A stretch of DNA of 36,954 nucleotides, taken from assembly GCF_009377205.1 (NCBI RefSeq), contig NZ_VJZE01000038.1, forward strand, positions 1-36,954. The letters are read 5' to 3'. This stretch comes from Streptomyces phyllanthi (GTDB taxonomy: Bacteria; Actinomycetota; Actinomycetes; Streptomycetales; Streptomycetaceae). The first letter of the stretch is position 1. The number at the start of each line of letters is the position of its first letter. Shown piece by piece: positions 24,748 to 32,749 of the stretch. The notes under the pieces are model-generated. The model saw only the letters and a list, made by a program, of their open reading frames with translations. It was not told the origin of the DNA and did no database searches. Position numbers and translations under genes: made by a program.

Positions 24748-24804
24748 TGCGGCGACGGCGCATCGTACAGATGTGTGGTGTCCGGCGGTGGACGGCGTCG
24801 CTGC

Positions 24805-25146
24805 TCAATGCCGCCGCTCAGCCGCCGTCGAAGCCGCCCGAGCCCACGTTGGCGCTGTCTCCGCTGCCCCCCAGCCGGACACGCCCGGCGGCCCAGCCGC
24901 TTCGCGGAGGTGTGTCCTCACCTTGTCGGACACGAACGTCGCGGTGATCAGACCCGCTATGCAGGCCATCATGAGGGCCATCCCCGCGCGGTCGGCCAGC
25001 GGAGAGGCGCGGGTGGCCGCGGGCCCGCCGACTTGGGGCGGGGCAACCTCCCCGCTGCCATATCGTCCAGATTTCGAAATCGGGCGCCGGACGGTGTGAC
25101 CTGACGACAACGACCGCCGAACCCGAGCCCGCAGGCCAGTCATCAT
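24805..25146 (-). CDS. Possible small single-span membrane protein
   Basis: A 113-residue frame with one hydrophobic segment (GMALMMACIAGLITATFV) followed by a charged stretch (SDKVRTHLREA) and a low-complexity Ala/Ser/Trp C-terminus. Two tandem ATGs at 25146 and 25143 could start it. Third-position bias is uneven, weak in the first 30 codons and better from about codon 40 onward. I do not recognise a family. A shorter protein beginning at an internal ATG just before the membrane segment is possible. It may be real, or a remnant. Confidence 0.3.
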   Translation of the reverse strand: MMTGLRARVRRSLSSGHTVRRPISKSGRYGSGEVAPPQVGGPAATRASPLADRAGMALMMACIAGLITATFVSDKVRTHLREAAGPPGVSGWGAAETAPTWARAASTAAERRH

Positions 25147-25202
25147 GACGGCGAGCCGGTGCTGAGCGCCTGGTGGGCCGAGCGACGCAGGCATGCCCTT
25201 CA

Positions 25203-25243
25203 CAGGGTGAGGGCCCCCACCTGAGGCGGCGGCCCTCACCCTG
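25203..25243 (-). terminator. Terminator hairpin after the NlpC/P60 gene
   Basis: A perfect 13-base inverted repeat, CAGGGTGAGGGCC (25203-25215) and GGCCCTCACCCTG (25231-25243), with a 15-base loop, begins 26 bases beyond the stop of the minus-strand NlpC/P60 gene. Confidence 0.8.
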
Positions 25244-25268
25244 CACGACGTACTCAGAAAAGACGTGC

Positions 25269-26030
25269 TCAGAGAACCCGCACCGCACCCGTCGCCGGGT
25301 AGCCGGAGAGGTCCTGGATGACGACGCCCTTGGAGGGGTTGGCCGCGTCGAGGTACTGGCCCTGCCCGATGTAGACGCCCGTGTGGTAGGCGGACCCCTT
25401 CGCGCCCCAGTAGAGGATGTCGCCGACCTGCAGGTTGGAGAGCGAGACCTCCGTGCCGACGGTCGACTGGTCCTGCGAGACCCTGGGAAGGTCGACGCCG
25501 GCCTGTCTGAACGTGGCCTGGACGAGGCCGGAGCAGTCCCACGCGTTGGGGCCCGTGGCGCCCATGACGTAGGCGTCGCCCACCTGCGCCTCGAGGAAGC
25601 TGATGACCGTCGCGACGCTGCCGCCGGCAGGGGCCGGGGCCGTCGAGGCCGAGGTGAGGGTGGTCCGCCCGGCCGAGCCCGTGGCAGGCTCGGCAGCCGC
25701 CTTCCGCGAAGCCTCGGCCTTCTTCTTGGCCTCCGCCTTCGCTTCCTTGAGGTCCGCCGCAGCATGCTTGGCAGCCTGGGCGGCCGCCGCGTCACGCTCG
25801 GCCTGGAGCTCGTACTTCGTGGCCGCCTGCTGGGTGGCGTCCGCGGACTGTGTGCTGAGTATCGTCGACACGGACCCGGGCCAATGGGCCGCCACGATTC
25901 CCCGGTGGGCGTCTCTCACGCCCGTCGCGGCGTCGCGAGGATGATCGACGCCGTCGGCCTGGGCAGGGGACACCCCCGACACGCCCAGGGTGAGGACCGC
26001 GGCCGGCAGGGCCAGAGAGTGCCATCGCAT
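25269..26030 (-). CDS. Secreted NlpC/P60 (C40) peptidoglycan endopeptidase
   Basis: A 253-residue secreted cell-wall hydrolase that cleaves peptide cross-bridges of peptidoglycan. A signal peptide MRWHSLALPAAVLTLGVSGVSPAQA is followed by a long Ala/Lys/Glu-rich helical linker (about residues 55-125, probable coiled coil). The C-terminal NlpC/P60 domain has the catalytic Cys166 in AWDCSGLVQATFR, a family-typical LPRVSQDQ segment, VGDILYWG, and His216 in AYHTGVYIG. This single-domain layout matches the short secreted C40 peptidases of Streptomyces. GGAG lies 7 bases before the ATG at 26030. An in-frame extension to 26165 runs through the structured leader and is rejected. It is transcribed alone, ending at the hairpin at 25203-25243. 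Confidence 0.93.
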   Translation of the reverse strand: MRWHSLALPAAVLTLGVSGVSPAQADGVDHPRDAATGVRDAHRGIVAAHWPGSVSTILSTQSADATQQAATKYELQAERDAAAAQAAKHAAADLKEAKAEAKKKAEASRKAAAEPATGSAGRTTLTSASTAPAPAGGSVATVISFLEAQVGDAYVMGATGPNAWDCSGLVQATFRQAGVDLPRVSQDQSTVGTEVSLSNLQVGDILYWGAKGSAYHTGVYIGQGQYLDAANPSKGVVIQDLSGYPATGAVRVL

Positions 26031-26060
26031 GTTGTTCTCCTTCGGGGCAGGCTGCACTGG

Positions 26061-26118
26061 GAGCGCCGGCGGACACCGGCCGCTCCCTGTCCGTACACCC
26101 CGTACGAGCCCGGACAGG
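26061..26118 (-). promoter_or_regulatory. Structured 5' leader of the NlpC/P60 gene
   Basis: Two adjacent stem-loops lie just upstream of the gene, starting 30 bases before its ATG: 26061-26085 (GAGCG...CGCTC with an inner CCGG...CCGG stem) and 26086-26118 (CCTGTCCG and CGGACAGG, a perfect 8-base stem with an inner GTAC/GTAC pairing). In Streptomyces some cell-wall hydrolase genes have long leaders with c-di-AMP riboswitches, but I find none of that riboswitch's conserved blocks here, so the function of these hairpins is open. Confidence 0.55.
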
Positions 26119-26520
26119 CCGGGTGCATTACGGCATTCCGAAGGATCTTTTGTGCTCTCCATCACGATCAGGCGAGCAGGGGAGGAACCGGCCTTCGAGC
26201 AGCGAGGACCACCCCTTGCTGAGCGTCCCCGTGTGCGACATCCCCGACCGGGTCATCGACGCCGGCACCCTCAAGGCGCTGGCCGACTTCCTCACCGCGT
26301 ACCCTGCCGTTGACCAGCACGAGAGCTACGTGACCACCCGCGCCCTCAGCCTCGCACCAAAGGCGCCACCCGACTTCACCCGCTGCGACCAAGGCGAACC
26401 GCGCGGTGCACGGGCCGCAGTGACCTCATTGATCACATGCATCACCAGACGTTCTTCCCGGGCGGCTTCACGGGCCATCTCGTACTCGGTAAGGGGGCGG
26501 TCGTACGTTCCGAGAGATGG
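26119..26520. other. 402-bp gap with possible decayed coding fragments
   Basis: There is no convincing intact gene. On the plus strand, from about 26216, the frame reads VPVCDIPDRVIDAGTLKALA with a strong G/C third-position bias that fades by about 26400, with no start bearing a ribosome-binding site. On the minus strand a 50-codon frame (26326-26478) reads MAREAAREERLVMHVINEV. Either could be the remnant of a lost gene; both overlap, so at most one was real. The NlpC/P60 promoter must also lie in the first part of this gap. Confidence 0.35.
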
Positions 26521-27555
26521 TCACCGGCTCGGTTGTCGCTCCAGAACGTGGGTGCCCGGGGCGCAGCTCTCCCTCAGCTCGTCGAGTTGAGCGGCCGGCA
26601 GTCTCCGGGCGGAGCCCCGTCGGCTGTGGTCGAGTAGTGCGGATGCGGTGAGCAGCCACTGCGGGAGGGGGCCGACGCCGATGAACTCGGCCAGGCGGGT
26701 CAGCTCTTCGCTGGGATGGTCGAGGAGGTCCTCGTAGGAAAGTGTGGTGCGCTGGTCCGCGGGGAGTTGGCTGAGGAACTCCGTGCCTTCGATGACCAGT
26801 TCGGACCACAGCGTGCCGAACGTCCGCAGGGGGAGGTGCCGGTCGCGCACGAGGGCGGCATCGAAGCGCTCCTCGAGCAGCGGTGACAGATCCGCAGGCA
26901 GCGAGCGCACGTGCTCGGCGGTCAGGTCGGCGAGACTGCCGACGTCGGCTCGTGCCTTGATCTCGCGCAGCAGAGAGATCGTGCGGTATCCGGGATGACG
27001 GCTCATGGACAGGGCGCAGTCCGGCCCGTCTCTGAACATGTGCACGAACCTCGCGTGCGGGAAAGCGGCCCGTAGCCCTGGTGCCCAGCCTGTCGAGTAA
27101 CCGGAGCGCTCCACGACGGCGGTACGCCGGAACCGCGCGCAGAGCAGACCGAACAGTGCTCGGTGGTGCTCGGCGGCAGCGCGCTCCGGCCACCGGACCA
27201 CCGCTGCACGGAGCTCGTCGAGGAGTCCGTCCGGGTCGTCGGTGAGGTGAGGCAACACCATCAGGGAGAGCGCCGGAATACCGGTGGTCTCCGCCGCGTA
27301 CCTCCCGGGGCGGCGCGTGTAGAGGAACTCCGGCAGCGGCAGCCCGCTACGGATCATCCGCTCGAAGTGCGGGGCGGGCCGGAAGAGCAACTGCCAGAAG
27401 GCCTCACCGGTCACCTTCCCTGCGGGGAAGGCGACGTCGCCCACGGAGGCCATGAACTCGTTGAGGCTCAGTACGTCCGGGTGGGCGTTGAGGATGCGTG
27501 ACAGCGCAGTGGAGCCGCTACGCCCCGTACCGATGACAAAGGTCAAGGAACGCAC
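26521..27555 (-). CDS. Sulfotransferase-family protein
   Basis: A 344-residue PAPS-dependent sulfotransferase-like protein. The 5'-phosphosulfate-binding loop is FVIGTGRSGSTALSRIL at the very N-terminus, and the 3'-phosphate-binding region is ARFVHMFRDGPDCALSMSRHPGY around residue 185. A catalytic His or Glu candidate is in the NAHPDVLSLNEF segment, and the late ADQRTTLSYEDLLDHP matches the usual end motif. The acceptor is unknown. I chose the GTG at 27555 (MRSLTFVIG) because GGAGG lies 6 bases upstream; an in-frame GTG at 27561 is a close alternative and an ATG at 27591 is too far from the ribosome-binding site. It is a single gene with no other sulfate-related gene nearby. Confidence 0.85.
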   Translation of the reverse strand: MRSLTFVIGTGRSGSTALSRILNAHPDVLSLNEFMASVGDVAFPAGKVTGEAFWQLLFRPAPHFERMIRSGLPLPEFLYTRRPGRYAAETTGIPALSLMVLPHLTDDPDGLLDELRAAVVRWPERAAAEHHRALFGLLCARFRRTAVVERSGYSTGWAPGLRAAFPHARFVHMFRDGPDCALSMSRHPGYRTISLLREIKARADVGSLADLTAEHVRSLPADLSPLLEERFDAALVRDRHLPLRTFGTLWSELVIEGTEFLSQLPADQRTTLSYEDLLDHPSEELTRLAEFIGVGPLPQWLLTASALLDHSRRGSARRLPAAQLDELRESCAPGTHVLERQPSR

Positions 27556-27623
27556 AGTCACCCTCCGCAGCTCCGCGACACTCAGGACCAAGCCCCAGCT
27601 ACCGCAGCACTATCCATGACCGC

Positions 27624-27962
27624 AACGTCTCCAAACCAGCTGTCGTACGACGTGAGCGGAGCTGTCTCGCGGTCGCCGCCCCGGCCGGCGCCGCCACGCA
27701 GCCCGCCATCGGGACCGCGTACGACGTGTACGGCTTCGGCGGCCGCTCCGGCACCCTGTACGCCAACCAGGGCTGCACGGACATCCCGGACATCGCCGCC
27801 GCACGCTCGGCCAGCAACAACGCGACCTCCGGCCAGATCATCACCTTCTACTTCGACTACGACTGCCAGGACGTGGCGACCTGGCTGAACCCCGGCGAGA
27901 CCGACGACGGCCGGCTGATGGCCTACCTGGGCCCCATCACGTACACGTCCAGGCCGGTATAA
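27624..27962 (+). pseudogene. 5'-truncated gene for a small secreted protein
   Basis: The frame ending at 27962 reads, from about 27675, CLAVAAPAGAATQPAIGTAY and on to a 70-residue tail with two Cys residues and YDCQDVATWLNPGE, ending ITYTSRPV. The first part is what the end of a signal peptide looks like, but the hydrophobic core and any Met start are missing: upstream in frame there is only VSKPAVVRRERS with no start codon, and the first in-frame GTG (27726) lies inside the mature region. So this looks like a gene that has lost its 5' end. I do not recognise the family. It could still be expressed from an unusual start. Confidence 0.45.
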
Positions 27963-28107
27963 CGCCACGGACGACGAACCCCGGAGCGTGTTCCCGTTGG
28001 ACTGGTCCCGCGGACAATCCCTCAGTCAGGGGCGTGGGCCGGTCGGAGGCGGCTGTGCTCGGTGGGCCCGCTCCCGGTGTCCCGCGCGGCTTGCGCTGGT
28101 CTTGGAC

Positions 28108-28126
28108 CCGTGCCACCAAGGCACGG
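28108..28126. terminator. Small stem-loop in the 27963-28259 gap
   Basis: A perfect 7-base stem, CCGTGCC and GGCACGG, with a 5-base loop. It is followed by TTGT, and 15 bases further on by GACGCC repeats. It may end transcription from the truncated gene upstream; nothing else is seen in this 297-base gap except the promoter region of the next gene. Confidence 0.4.
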
Positions 28127-28259
28127 TTGTCCGACGCCGACGCCGACGCCGAACGCGGTCATGGGCGTGTGCCAGCGGGCCGTTCGGCTCTACCGGCAGT
28201 CGGCGATTGCGGCTAGTGTCCGGTTCGTGACCGCAGCCGGTCAGGTGTGGGAGGTTGCC

Positions 28260-28754
28260 ATGTCGGTCGAGCACCGGACGAAAACACCCTGGCTCCCGCC
28301 GCGCTGGTTCATCCGTCTGGCCTGGTCGGTGCACCGGGGCGTGTACCGGGTCTTTGGCGGCCGGATCGGGCTGTGGCGACCACGCGACGGCAAGTGGGGC
28401 GCGCTGCGGCTGACCACCACCGGGCGCCGCACCGGCAGGCAGCGCAGCGTCGTCATCGCGTATGTCGAGGACGGTCCGAACCTGGTCTCGCTGGCGATGA
28501 ACGGGTGGGGTGAAGGTGAGCCGGCCTGGTGGCTCAATCTGCAGACTCACCCGGACGCAACCGTCGATCTGGTCGAAGGGCGGCGGCTGGTACGAGGCCA
28601 CGCCGCAACAGGCGACGAGCGGTTGCGGCTCTGGGCCCGCTGGCGCGAGATCGACACGAACCTCGACGCCTACGCGGCGCTGCGGACATCCGAGACCGCG
28701 GTGGTGGTCCTGGAGCCCATACCCGGCGCGCCGAACACGATGCCAGGTACCTGA
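28260..28754 (+). CDS. Deazaflavin (F420)-dependent nitroreductase-family oxidoreductase
   Basis: A 164-residue protein of the DDN/DUF385 family, split-barrel enzymes that use coenzyme F420H2 to reduce quinones, nitro compounds or other acceptors. Family features are WGALRLTTTGRRTGRQRSVVIAYVEDGPNLVSLAMNGWG (the conserved RxTGxxR and F420-binding strand), EPAWWLNLQTHPDATVDL and RLWARWREIDTNLDAYAA. All are in the expected order and the length is standard. An amphipathic N-terminus (PPRWFIRLAWSVHRGVYRVFGGR) is usual and may associate with the membrane. GGGAGG lies 5 bases before the ATG. It is a single gene. Confidence 0.9.
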   Translation: MSVEHRTKTPWLPPRWFIRLAWSVHRGVYRVFGGRIGLWRPRDGKWGALRLTTTGRRTGRQRSVVIAYVEDGPNLVSLAMNGWGEGEPAWWLNLQTHPDATVDLVEGRRLVRGHAATGDERLRLWARWREIDTNLDAYAALRTSETAVVVLEPIPGAPNTMPGT

Positions 28755-28963
28755 ACGGCTGACGCCCCCACGACTGCCGCTTCAAGGAGTGCCGACAGCT
28801 CGGCGAACCAGGTCACGGACAACCGCAAGCGCATCGGACCAGATCGCCTGAGACAGGGACCAGATCTCTGGAGATCGGGACAACACCATTGGCGGGGTTC
28901 GCCGAGACCGGATGTCCCGTCCAGTCGAACCCTGACCGATCTCACCGCGACAGCGACAGGCGC

Positions 28964-29563
28964 TCAGTCCTTCACCACGTCGTAGACGAGGTGTGTCACG
29001 CGGTCTCCACGGATGACCTGCGAAGGGTTGTCGAGCAGGATCGGATCGGCCGGCGCACCCGTCGCGAAGAACCGGCGGCCCGAGCCGAATACGACGGGGA
29101 CGAGATTGACGACGACCTGGTCGATGAGGCCAAGCCGCAGGGCCTGTCCACCGATCTCGCCGCCGGCCACGTCCACGACCCGGTTGCCGGCGTAACGCTG
29201 GGCGGCGTCGATGCCCGCCTCGACGCTGTCGACGAATGTGAACGGCGCTGTGTCGGCATGCTCCCAGTCGGTCGGCGGTTCGTGGGTGACCACGAAGACG
29301 TGCTCGCCTGCGGCGGGCTTGCCGTTCCAGCCGTTCGTCAGGTCAAACACCCGCCGGCCGATGACGACGCAGGCAACGTCACGATAGTGCGCGCGCATGA
29401 AGTCGGCCGAAGCCCGTGTGGTCCGGAACTCATCGTCACCGCCGGGAAAGGTCCAGCTGACGTCTCCGTTGCCGCACCAGTCGAAAAGTGGCCCGACCCC
29501 GTCGTGGTCGTCGGCCATGAAGCCGTCCAGCGATACCACTGCACCCATGATTGCCTTGCCCAT
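28964..29563 (-). CDS. Dihydrofolate-reductase/RibD-C-like protein
   Basis: A 199-residue protein of the RibD C-terminal/DHFR-like superfamily. It starts AIMGAVVSLDGFMADDHDGVGPLFDW, a motif nearly universal in this group. VVIGRRVFDLTNGWNGKPA binds the NADPH adenosine part, and VVDVAGGEIGGQALRLGLIDQVVVNLVPVVFGSG is the conserved C-terminal strand and helix. Most members have no proven role in folate metabolism. The ATG at 29563 has AGGAG about 7-8 bases upstream. It converges with the F420 enzyme gene across 209 bases without a recognised hairpin. A role as a generic NADPH reductase is the most that can be said. Confidence 0.9.
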   Translation of the reverse strand: MGKAIMGAVVSLDGFMADDHDGVGPLFDWCGNGDVSWTFPGGDDEFRTTRASADFMRAHYRDVACVVIGRRVFDLTNGWNGKPAAGEHVFVVTHEPPTDWEHADTAPFTFVDSVEAGIDAAQRYAGNRVVDVAGGEIGGQALRLGLIDQVVVNLVPVVFGSGRRFFATGAPADPILLDNPSQVIRGDRVTHLVYDVVKD

Positions 29564-29882
29564 TTCGGCTCTCCTTGCCCAACCGGACACGTCCTACCCA
29601 GGACTGACCCCGCAGCCTCCCAGGAATCATCGGCCCACCCGCCACCCACACCAGGTTTTGATGAGATCGCATCACGTTGCGCGGGAGCCGTTCGGCCTTG
29701 CCCTGTCGGACCGACGACTCGAACAGCATCAGGGGAGTGCACGGCTTCTCGACGAGTCCTCCACGAGTTGGCCGCAAACGGTGTGGTGGTACCCGAACAT
29801 CAGTACTTGTGCCGTGCGTTGGCTCTGTGCTGCCCAGGGGGCTGCGAGCGTCAGCGATCCATTGCTCGTTCAGCAAGGGCTC
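29564..29882. other. 319-bp gap between two minus-strand genes
   Basis: The sequence between the start of the DHFR-like gene and the stop of the FAD oxidoreductase gene is less GC-rich than its neighbours in places. It shows no recognisable frame, no strong hairpin and no clear repeats. It should hold the promoter of the DHFR-like gene. Confidence 0.4.
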
Positions 29883-31649
29883 TCAGCCGACGTCGAAGAC
29901 ATTCGGCAGTCGCAGGAGGTAGCGGGTGCGATCGTGGCGCTTGAGTGCCTCCAACTCGGGGGCCCGGTACAAAGGGGTCACGGTGCACCGCTCGGCGGTC
30001 GAGCCGATCTGTTCCAGCAGGGCGTTGACGGCCTGCCGGGCCGAGGAGTTGGCACCCTCCATGGTGGCGAGATCGATGGGCACGGCCACGTAGTCGCCGG
30101 CCAGGAAGAGGTTGGGGATCTTCGTGGCCGAGCGCGGGCGGTGGTGGAAGGTCCCCACCGGATGGATGAGCAGCTGTTCCTCGTTGACAGGGTGTGGGGT
30201 GCCGAGTCCGTCCACGGCCGGATCGAGGAACCAGGAGTGCAGCACGGAGTCCTTGAGGACCGTACGGCCGCTGTCGTTGAGCGCCGCCTTCAGCTGTGCC
30301 CACACCTCTCGGGCGACTTCGGTACGGGTGCATTGCTTGGCGGCCTTGCCGTACAGGATGCCCGGACGGTCCCATTCGGAGACGTCCACGGACAGACAGT
30401 CCGCGACCGTGCCGTCGCCGAAGTCGGCGGGGAAGTCGTGGCCCGGCCAGTGCTGGGCCTGGGCGATCGCGGTCAGCGACCAGGGGGAGTCGATGAGGTC
30501 GAGGTGGCCGTGCAGGATCGGCGTAGGTTCGGTCAGATAGAACTGTATGCCGGTCATCCAGTCCGTCTCCAGCCGGTCGCACTCGGCCAGTTGGGGGTCG
30601 GCGGCGCGTACGGCGGAGTTCCATGTGCGGCGGGCGTGCTCGACCGGCATCGCCGAAACGTAGTGGTCGGCGGTGACGGTCCGGCTCGCGCCTCCGGGGT
30701 CCTCCACGACAGCCCCGGCGATCACACCCGCGCCCAGGGTCAGGTCCCGTACGGTCCAGCCGACGCGGAACTCGACCCCGAGTGACCTCAGATACGTCAC
30801 CCAGGGGTCGATCCAGGCCTCGTTGGTGGGCGCGTTCAGGATCCGGTCCAGTGGGCCGTCCGCGCCCCGCCCGAGGAGGTTGAAGGCGAAGGCCTCCAGC
30901 AGGGTGGCGACCGTACGGGTGCTTGCCTCCTCCGCCTTGGTGGCCACGATGTTGCGGGTGATGCCGACGGCGAGGATCCGCTGGTAGTCGTAGGACATCC
31001 GTCCGGCCCGTACGAACTCCCACCACGGCGTCCGCTCCCATACGTCGTCGCGGCGCTCGTCGCAGCTGGTGAGGAAGACCAGAAAGCGGTTGGCGAAGTA
31101 GAGGGCCTCGTGGAGGGGGAGGTTGAAGGCCGTGTCCAGAACCGAGGTGAGGGCGCGGCGGATCTCGTCGGGGGTGAGTTCGGCCGGGGTGTTGCCGGGC
31201 CAGGGCAGCGGGATCCGGATGTCCTCGCGGCCGCCCGACCGGGCGAACAGCATCTCCTTCGGGGCGACGAGGTTGTCGTGGACACCGTTGGGGTTGCCGG
31301 GGAACGGGATGCGCCGCATGGTGTCGGGCAGGTTGTGGTAGATGCCGGGGATGAAGCGGAAGCCGTGCTCCCCTGGCAGGGGGCGGCGGCCGCCCGTGGC
31401 GCTGCCCGGTACGTCCATGCTGCGGGCCTTGCCGCCCAGCGCCTTGCGTTCGTAGACCGTGACCCGGAAGCCGCGCTCGGCGAGTTCGTGCGCGGCCGTG
31501 AGCCCGGCGACGCCCCCGCCCAGTACGGCCACGGTCTGCGCTGGGGCGCCGTTCTCGGCCGAAGCCCTCTGGGGGGTTCCGAGGGCGACCCCGCCGCCGG
31601 CGGCGGCCGCGGCAGTGCCCAGGAATTCTCTGCGCGTGGTGCCGCTCAT
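29883..31649 (-). CDS. Tat-exported hydroxysqualene-dehydroxylase-like FAD oxidoreductase
   Basis: A 588-residue FAD-dependent amine-oxidase/phytoene-desaturase-type protein. The N-terminus has a twin-arginine signal (TTRREFLGTAAAAAGGGVA), so it is probably folded in the cytoplasm and exported. VAVLGGGVAGLTAAHELAERGFRVTVYER is the FAD Rossmann motif, followed by the GGKARS motif typical of hydroxysqualene dehydroxylase (HpnE)-type and carotene-desaturase-like enzymes. The C-terminal NLFLAGDYVAVPIDLATMEGANSSARQAVNALL is the second FAD-binding motif. AAGGGG lies 5 bases before the ATG at 31649; a GTG at 31655 is the alternative. It is not next to hopanoid or carotenoid genes, so the substrate is uncertain. 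Confidence 0.85.
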   Translation of the reverse strand: MSGTTRREFLGTAAAAAGGGVALGTPQRASAENGAPAQTVAVLGGGVAGLTAAHELAERGFRVTVYERKALGGKARSMDVPGSATGGRRPLPGEHGFRFIPGIYHNLPDTMRRIPFPGNPNGVHDNLVAPKEMLFARSGGREDIRIPLPWPGNTPAELTPDEIRRALTSVLDTAFNLPLHEALYFANRFLVFLTSCDERRDDVWERTPWWEFVRAGRMSYDYQRILAVGITRNIVATKAEEASTRTVATLLEAFAFNLLGRGADGPLDRILNAPTNEAWIDPWVTYLRSLGVEFRVGWTVRDLTLGAGVIAGAVVEDPGGASRTVTADHYVSAMPVEHARRTWNSAVRAADPQLAECDRLETDWMTGIQFYLTEPTPILHGHLDLIDSPWSLTAIAQAQHWPGHDFPADFGDGTVADCLSVDVSEWDRPGILYGKAAKQCTRTEVAREVWAQLKAALNDSGRTVLKDSVLHSWFLDPAVDGLGTPHPVNEEQLLIHPVGTFHHRPRSATKIPNLFLAGDYVAVPIDLATMEGANSSARQAVNALLEQIGSTAERCTVTPLYRAPELEALKRHDRTRYLLRLPNVFDVG

Positions 31650-31752
31650 CGCCACCCCTTACCGTCGGTAACATCGGCGCACGAGGATAGGGGTGAGGCA
31701 ACGATCCCGGAAGACGGCCGGCGTAACTTTGGCTTGATGCCGCATCACTCGG

Positions 31753-31908
31753 CGGCGCGGCGGGACGCAGCAGCCGCCCGGTGAGCAGCGCGGTCAGGAA
31801 GCGGTTGATGTCGCGGAGTGTGGTGATCAGATCCCCCGAGGCGTCGGCCGCGGCCCCGTGGAACGGCCTGGTGTCGCTCCACGGGACGCCGCCTCCGTTC
31901 GTTCTTCG
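31753..31908 (-). pseudogene. Fragment of a serine beta-lactamase-like hydrolase (C-terminal piece)
   Basis: Read on the minus strand from about 31908 downward, one frame gives WSDTRPFHGAAADASGDLIT followed by TLRDINRFLTALLTGRLLRP. This matches the segment of D-alanyl-D-alanine carboxypeptidase or class C-type beta-lactamase-like hydrolases that comes before the third active-site motif. It has no start, no SxxK or YxN motif upstream, and after the Pro the frame runs into the leader of the FAD oxidoreductase gene. It is a remnant distinct from the one at 32239-32661, because both contain the same R-D-x-N/D-R-F-x-T-A-L stretch. Confidence 0.55.
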
Positions 31909-31933
31909 TGAACCGGTGGTGGCCGCGCGTGCG

Positions 31934-31955
31934 GGGCGGGCAGCGCTGCCCGCCC
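31934..31955. terminator. Perfect 22-bp GC palindrome
   Basis: GGGCGGGCAGC (31934-31944) directly followed by its complement, GCTGCCCGCCC (31945-31955). It has no loop, so it could form a stable hairpin with a few unpaired central bases. It sits in the gap between the two hydrolase fragments and may be an old terminator. Confidence 0.4.
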
Positions 31956-32238
31956 GGTAGCGGTCCCCGGGCTGATCGGGCGGCTGGTGTGCAGGCCGGC
32001 TGTGCCACTGCGGGCGGTGCCGCTGCGGGCGGTGGCGCTTCGGGACGGGGTGTCCAGCAGGGCGGTGACGGTCTCCCCGACCGCTCCGGACCGGTGGATC
32101 GCCCCGGTGCCCCGTTGCAACGGGGGTGCCCGCGGGTATGCCACGGCGCCGCCGTGCCGCCAGGACGGCGGCGAGCCCGCAGGCTGCGGCCGGCGTGGCA
32201 GGGCGCCGCGTGCTGGGGCCGTGTCACCCGACACCGGC
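31956..32238. repeat. Gap with three tandem 15-bp units (32002-32046)
   Basis: GTGCCACTGCGGGCG (32002-32016), GTGCCGCTGCGGGCG (32017-32031) and a diverged third unit (32032-32046) are in tandem. On the plus strand they would encode VPLRA twice and then VALRD, but there is no convincing gene around them. The rest of the gap shows no recognisable coding sequence. Confidence 0.6.
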
Positions 32239-32661
32239 CTACAGGGCGCGGTCCACGAGCCCGCGGACGGCCCGCTCGTCGCCGCCGGTACCGTTGGCGA
32301 CGACGACCGAGCGGCCCCCGTCTGCGGTGAAGCCGGTGCGCACCGTGAACCCCTCCAGGTCCCCTCCGTGGCCCCAGGTATGGCCGCCGCAGGTCAGCGG
32401 CTGCCGCATCGCCGTGGGCACGGTCCAGCGCATCTCCGCGAGCTGGGTGGGAGGCAGCAGGCGCCCGCCGGGCAGGGCGGTGAAAAAGCGGTCCACGTCG
32501 CGCTCGGTGTGACCGAGCCGGGGAACAGATGGTAGGTGTGCGCGTGCGGCGGCTTCAGCGGCGGCCATATCGGTCAAGTCCAAGGGCAGCGGCAGGGTCA
32601 TCTCGCCGTGTGCCCGTGTGCGGTGAGGCTCCGGCAGGACATCGTTATCGCGGCCGGCCAC
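32239..32661 (-). pseudogene. Decayed D-Ala-D-Ala carboxypeptidase/beta-lactamase-like gene (C-terminal part)
   Basis: A 140-codon frame whose second half reads TERDVDRFFTALPGGRLLPP, then TQLAEMRWTVPTAMRQPLTC and GGHTWGHGGDLEGFTVRTGF. This is the C-terminal third of a secreted serine D-alanyl-D-alanine carboxypeptidase, with the HGGD-type third active-site motif. Compared with relatives, the YGLG strand normally found between the TVP and CGG segments is missing, and the whole N-terminal part, with signal peptide, SxxK and YxN motifs, is absent. The first about 45 codons do not resemble the family. It is therefore an internally deleted, N-terminally truncated remnant lying just downstream of the P450 gene. 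Confidence 0.7.
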
Positions 32662-32749
32662 CGCGGACAGCTTGGCCGAACTGCCCGCGCCGCCGCATCG
32701 ATGGTCGTACGAGCGGTGCGCGGGCGGGCCGGTGACGCTCAGGGGGTGT

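Noticed and set aside
23500..25150. A graspetide-like peptide cluster around the ATP-grasp gene
   Set aside because: There is no short precursor with repeated acidic core motifs and no transporter or second maturation enzyme nearby. The 113-residue frame downstream looks like a membrane protein or remnant, not a precursor.
26031..26200. A c-di-AMP (ydaO-type) riboswitch before the NlpC/P60 gene
   Set aside because: I looked for the conserved sequence blocks of that riboswitch in the leader and did not find them; only two simple hairpins are present.
28130..28160. GACGCC repeats as a possible microsatellite or regulatory array
   Set aside because: Only about three units, common by chance in DNA of this composition.
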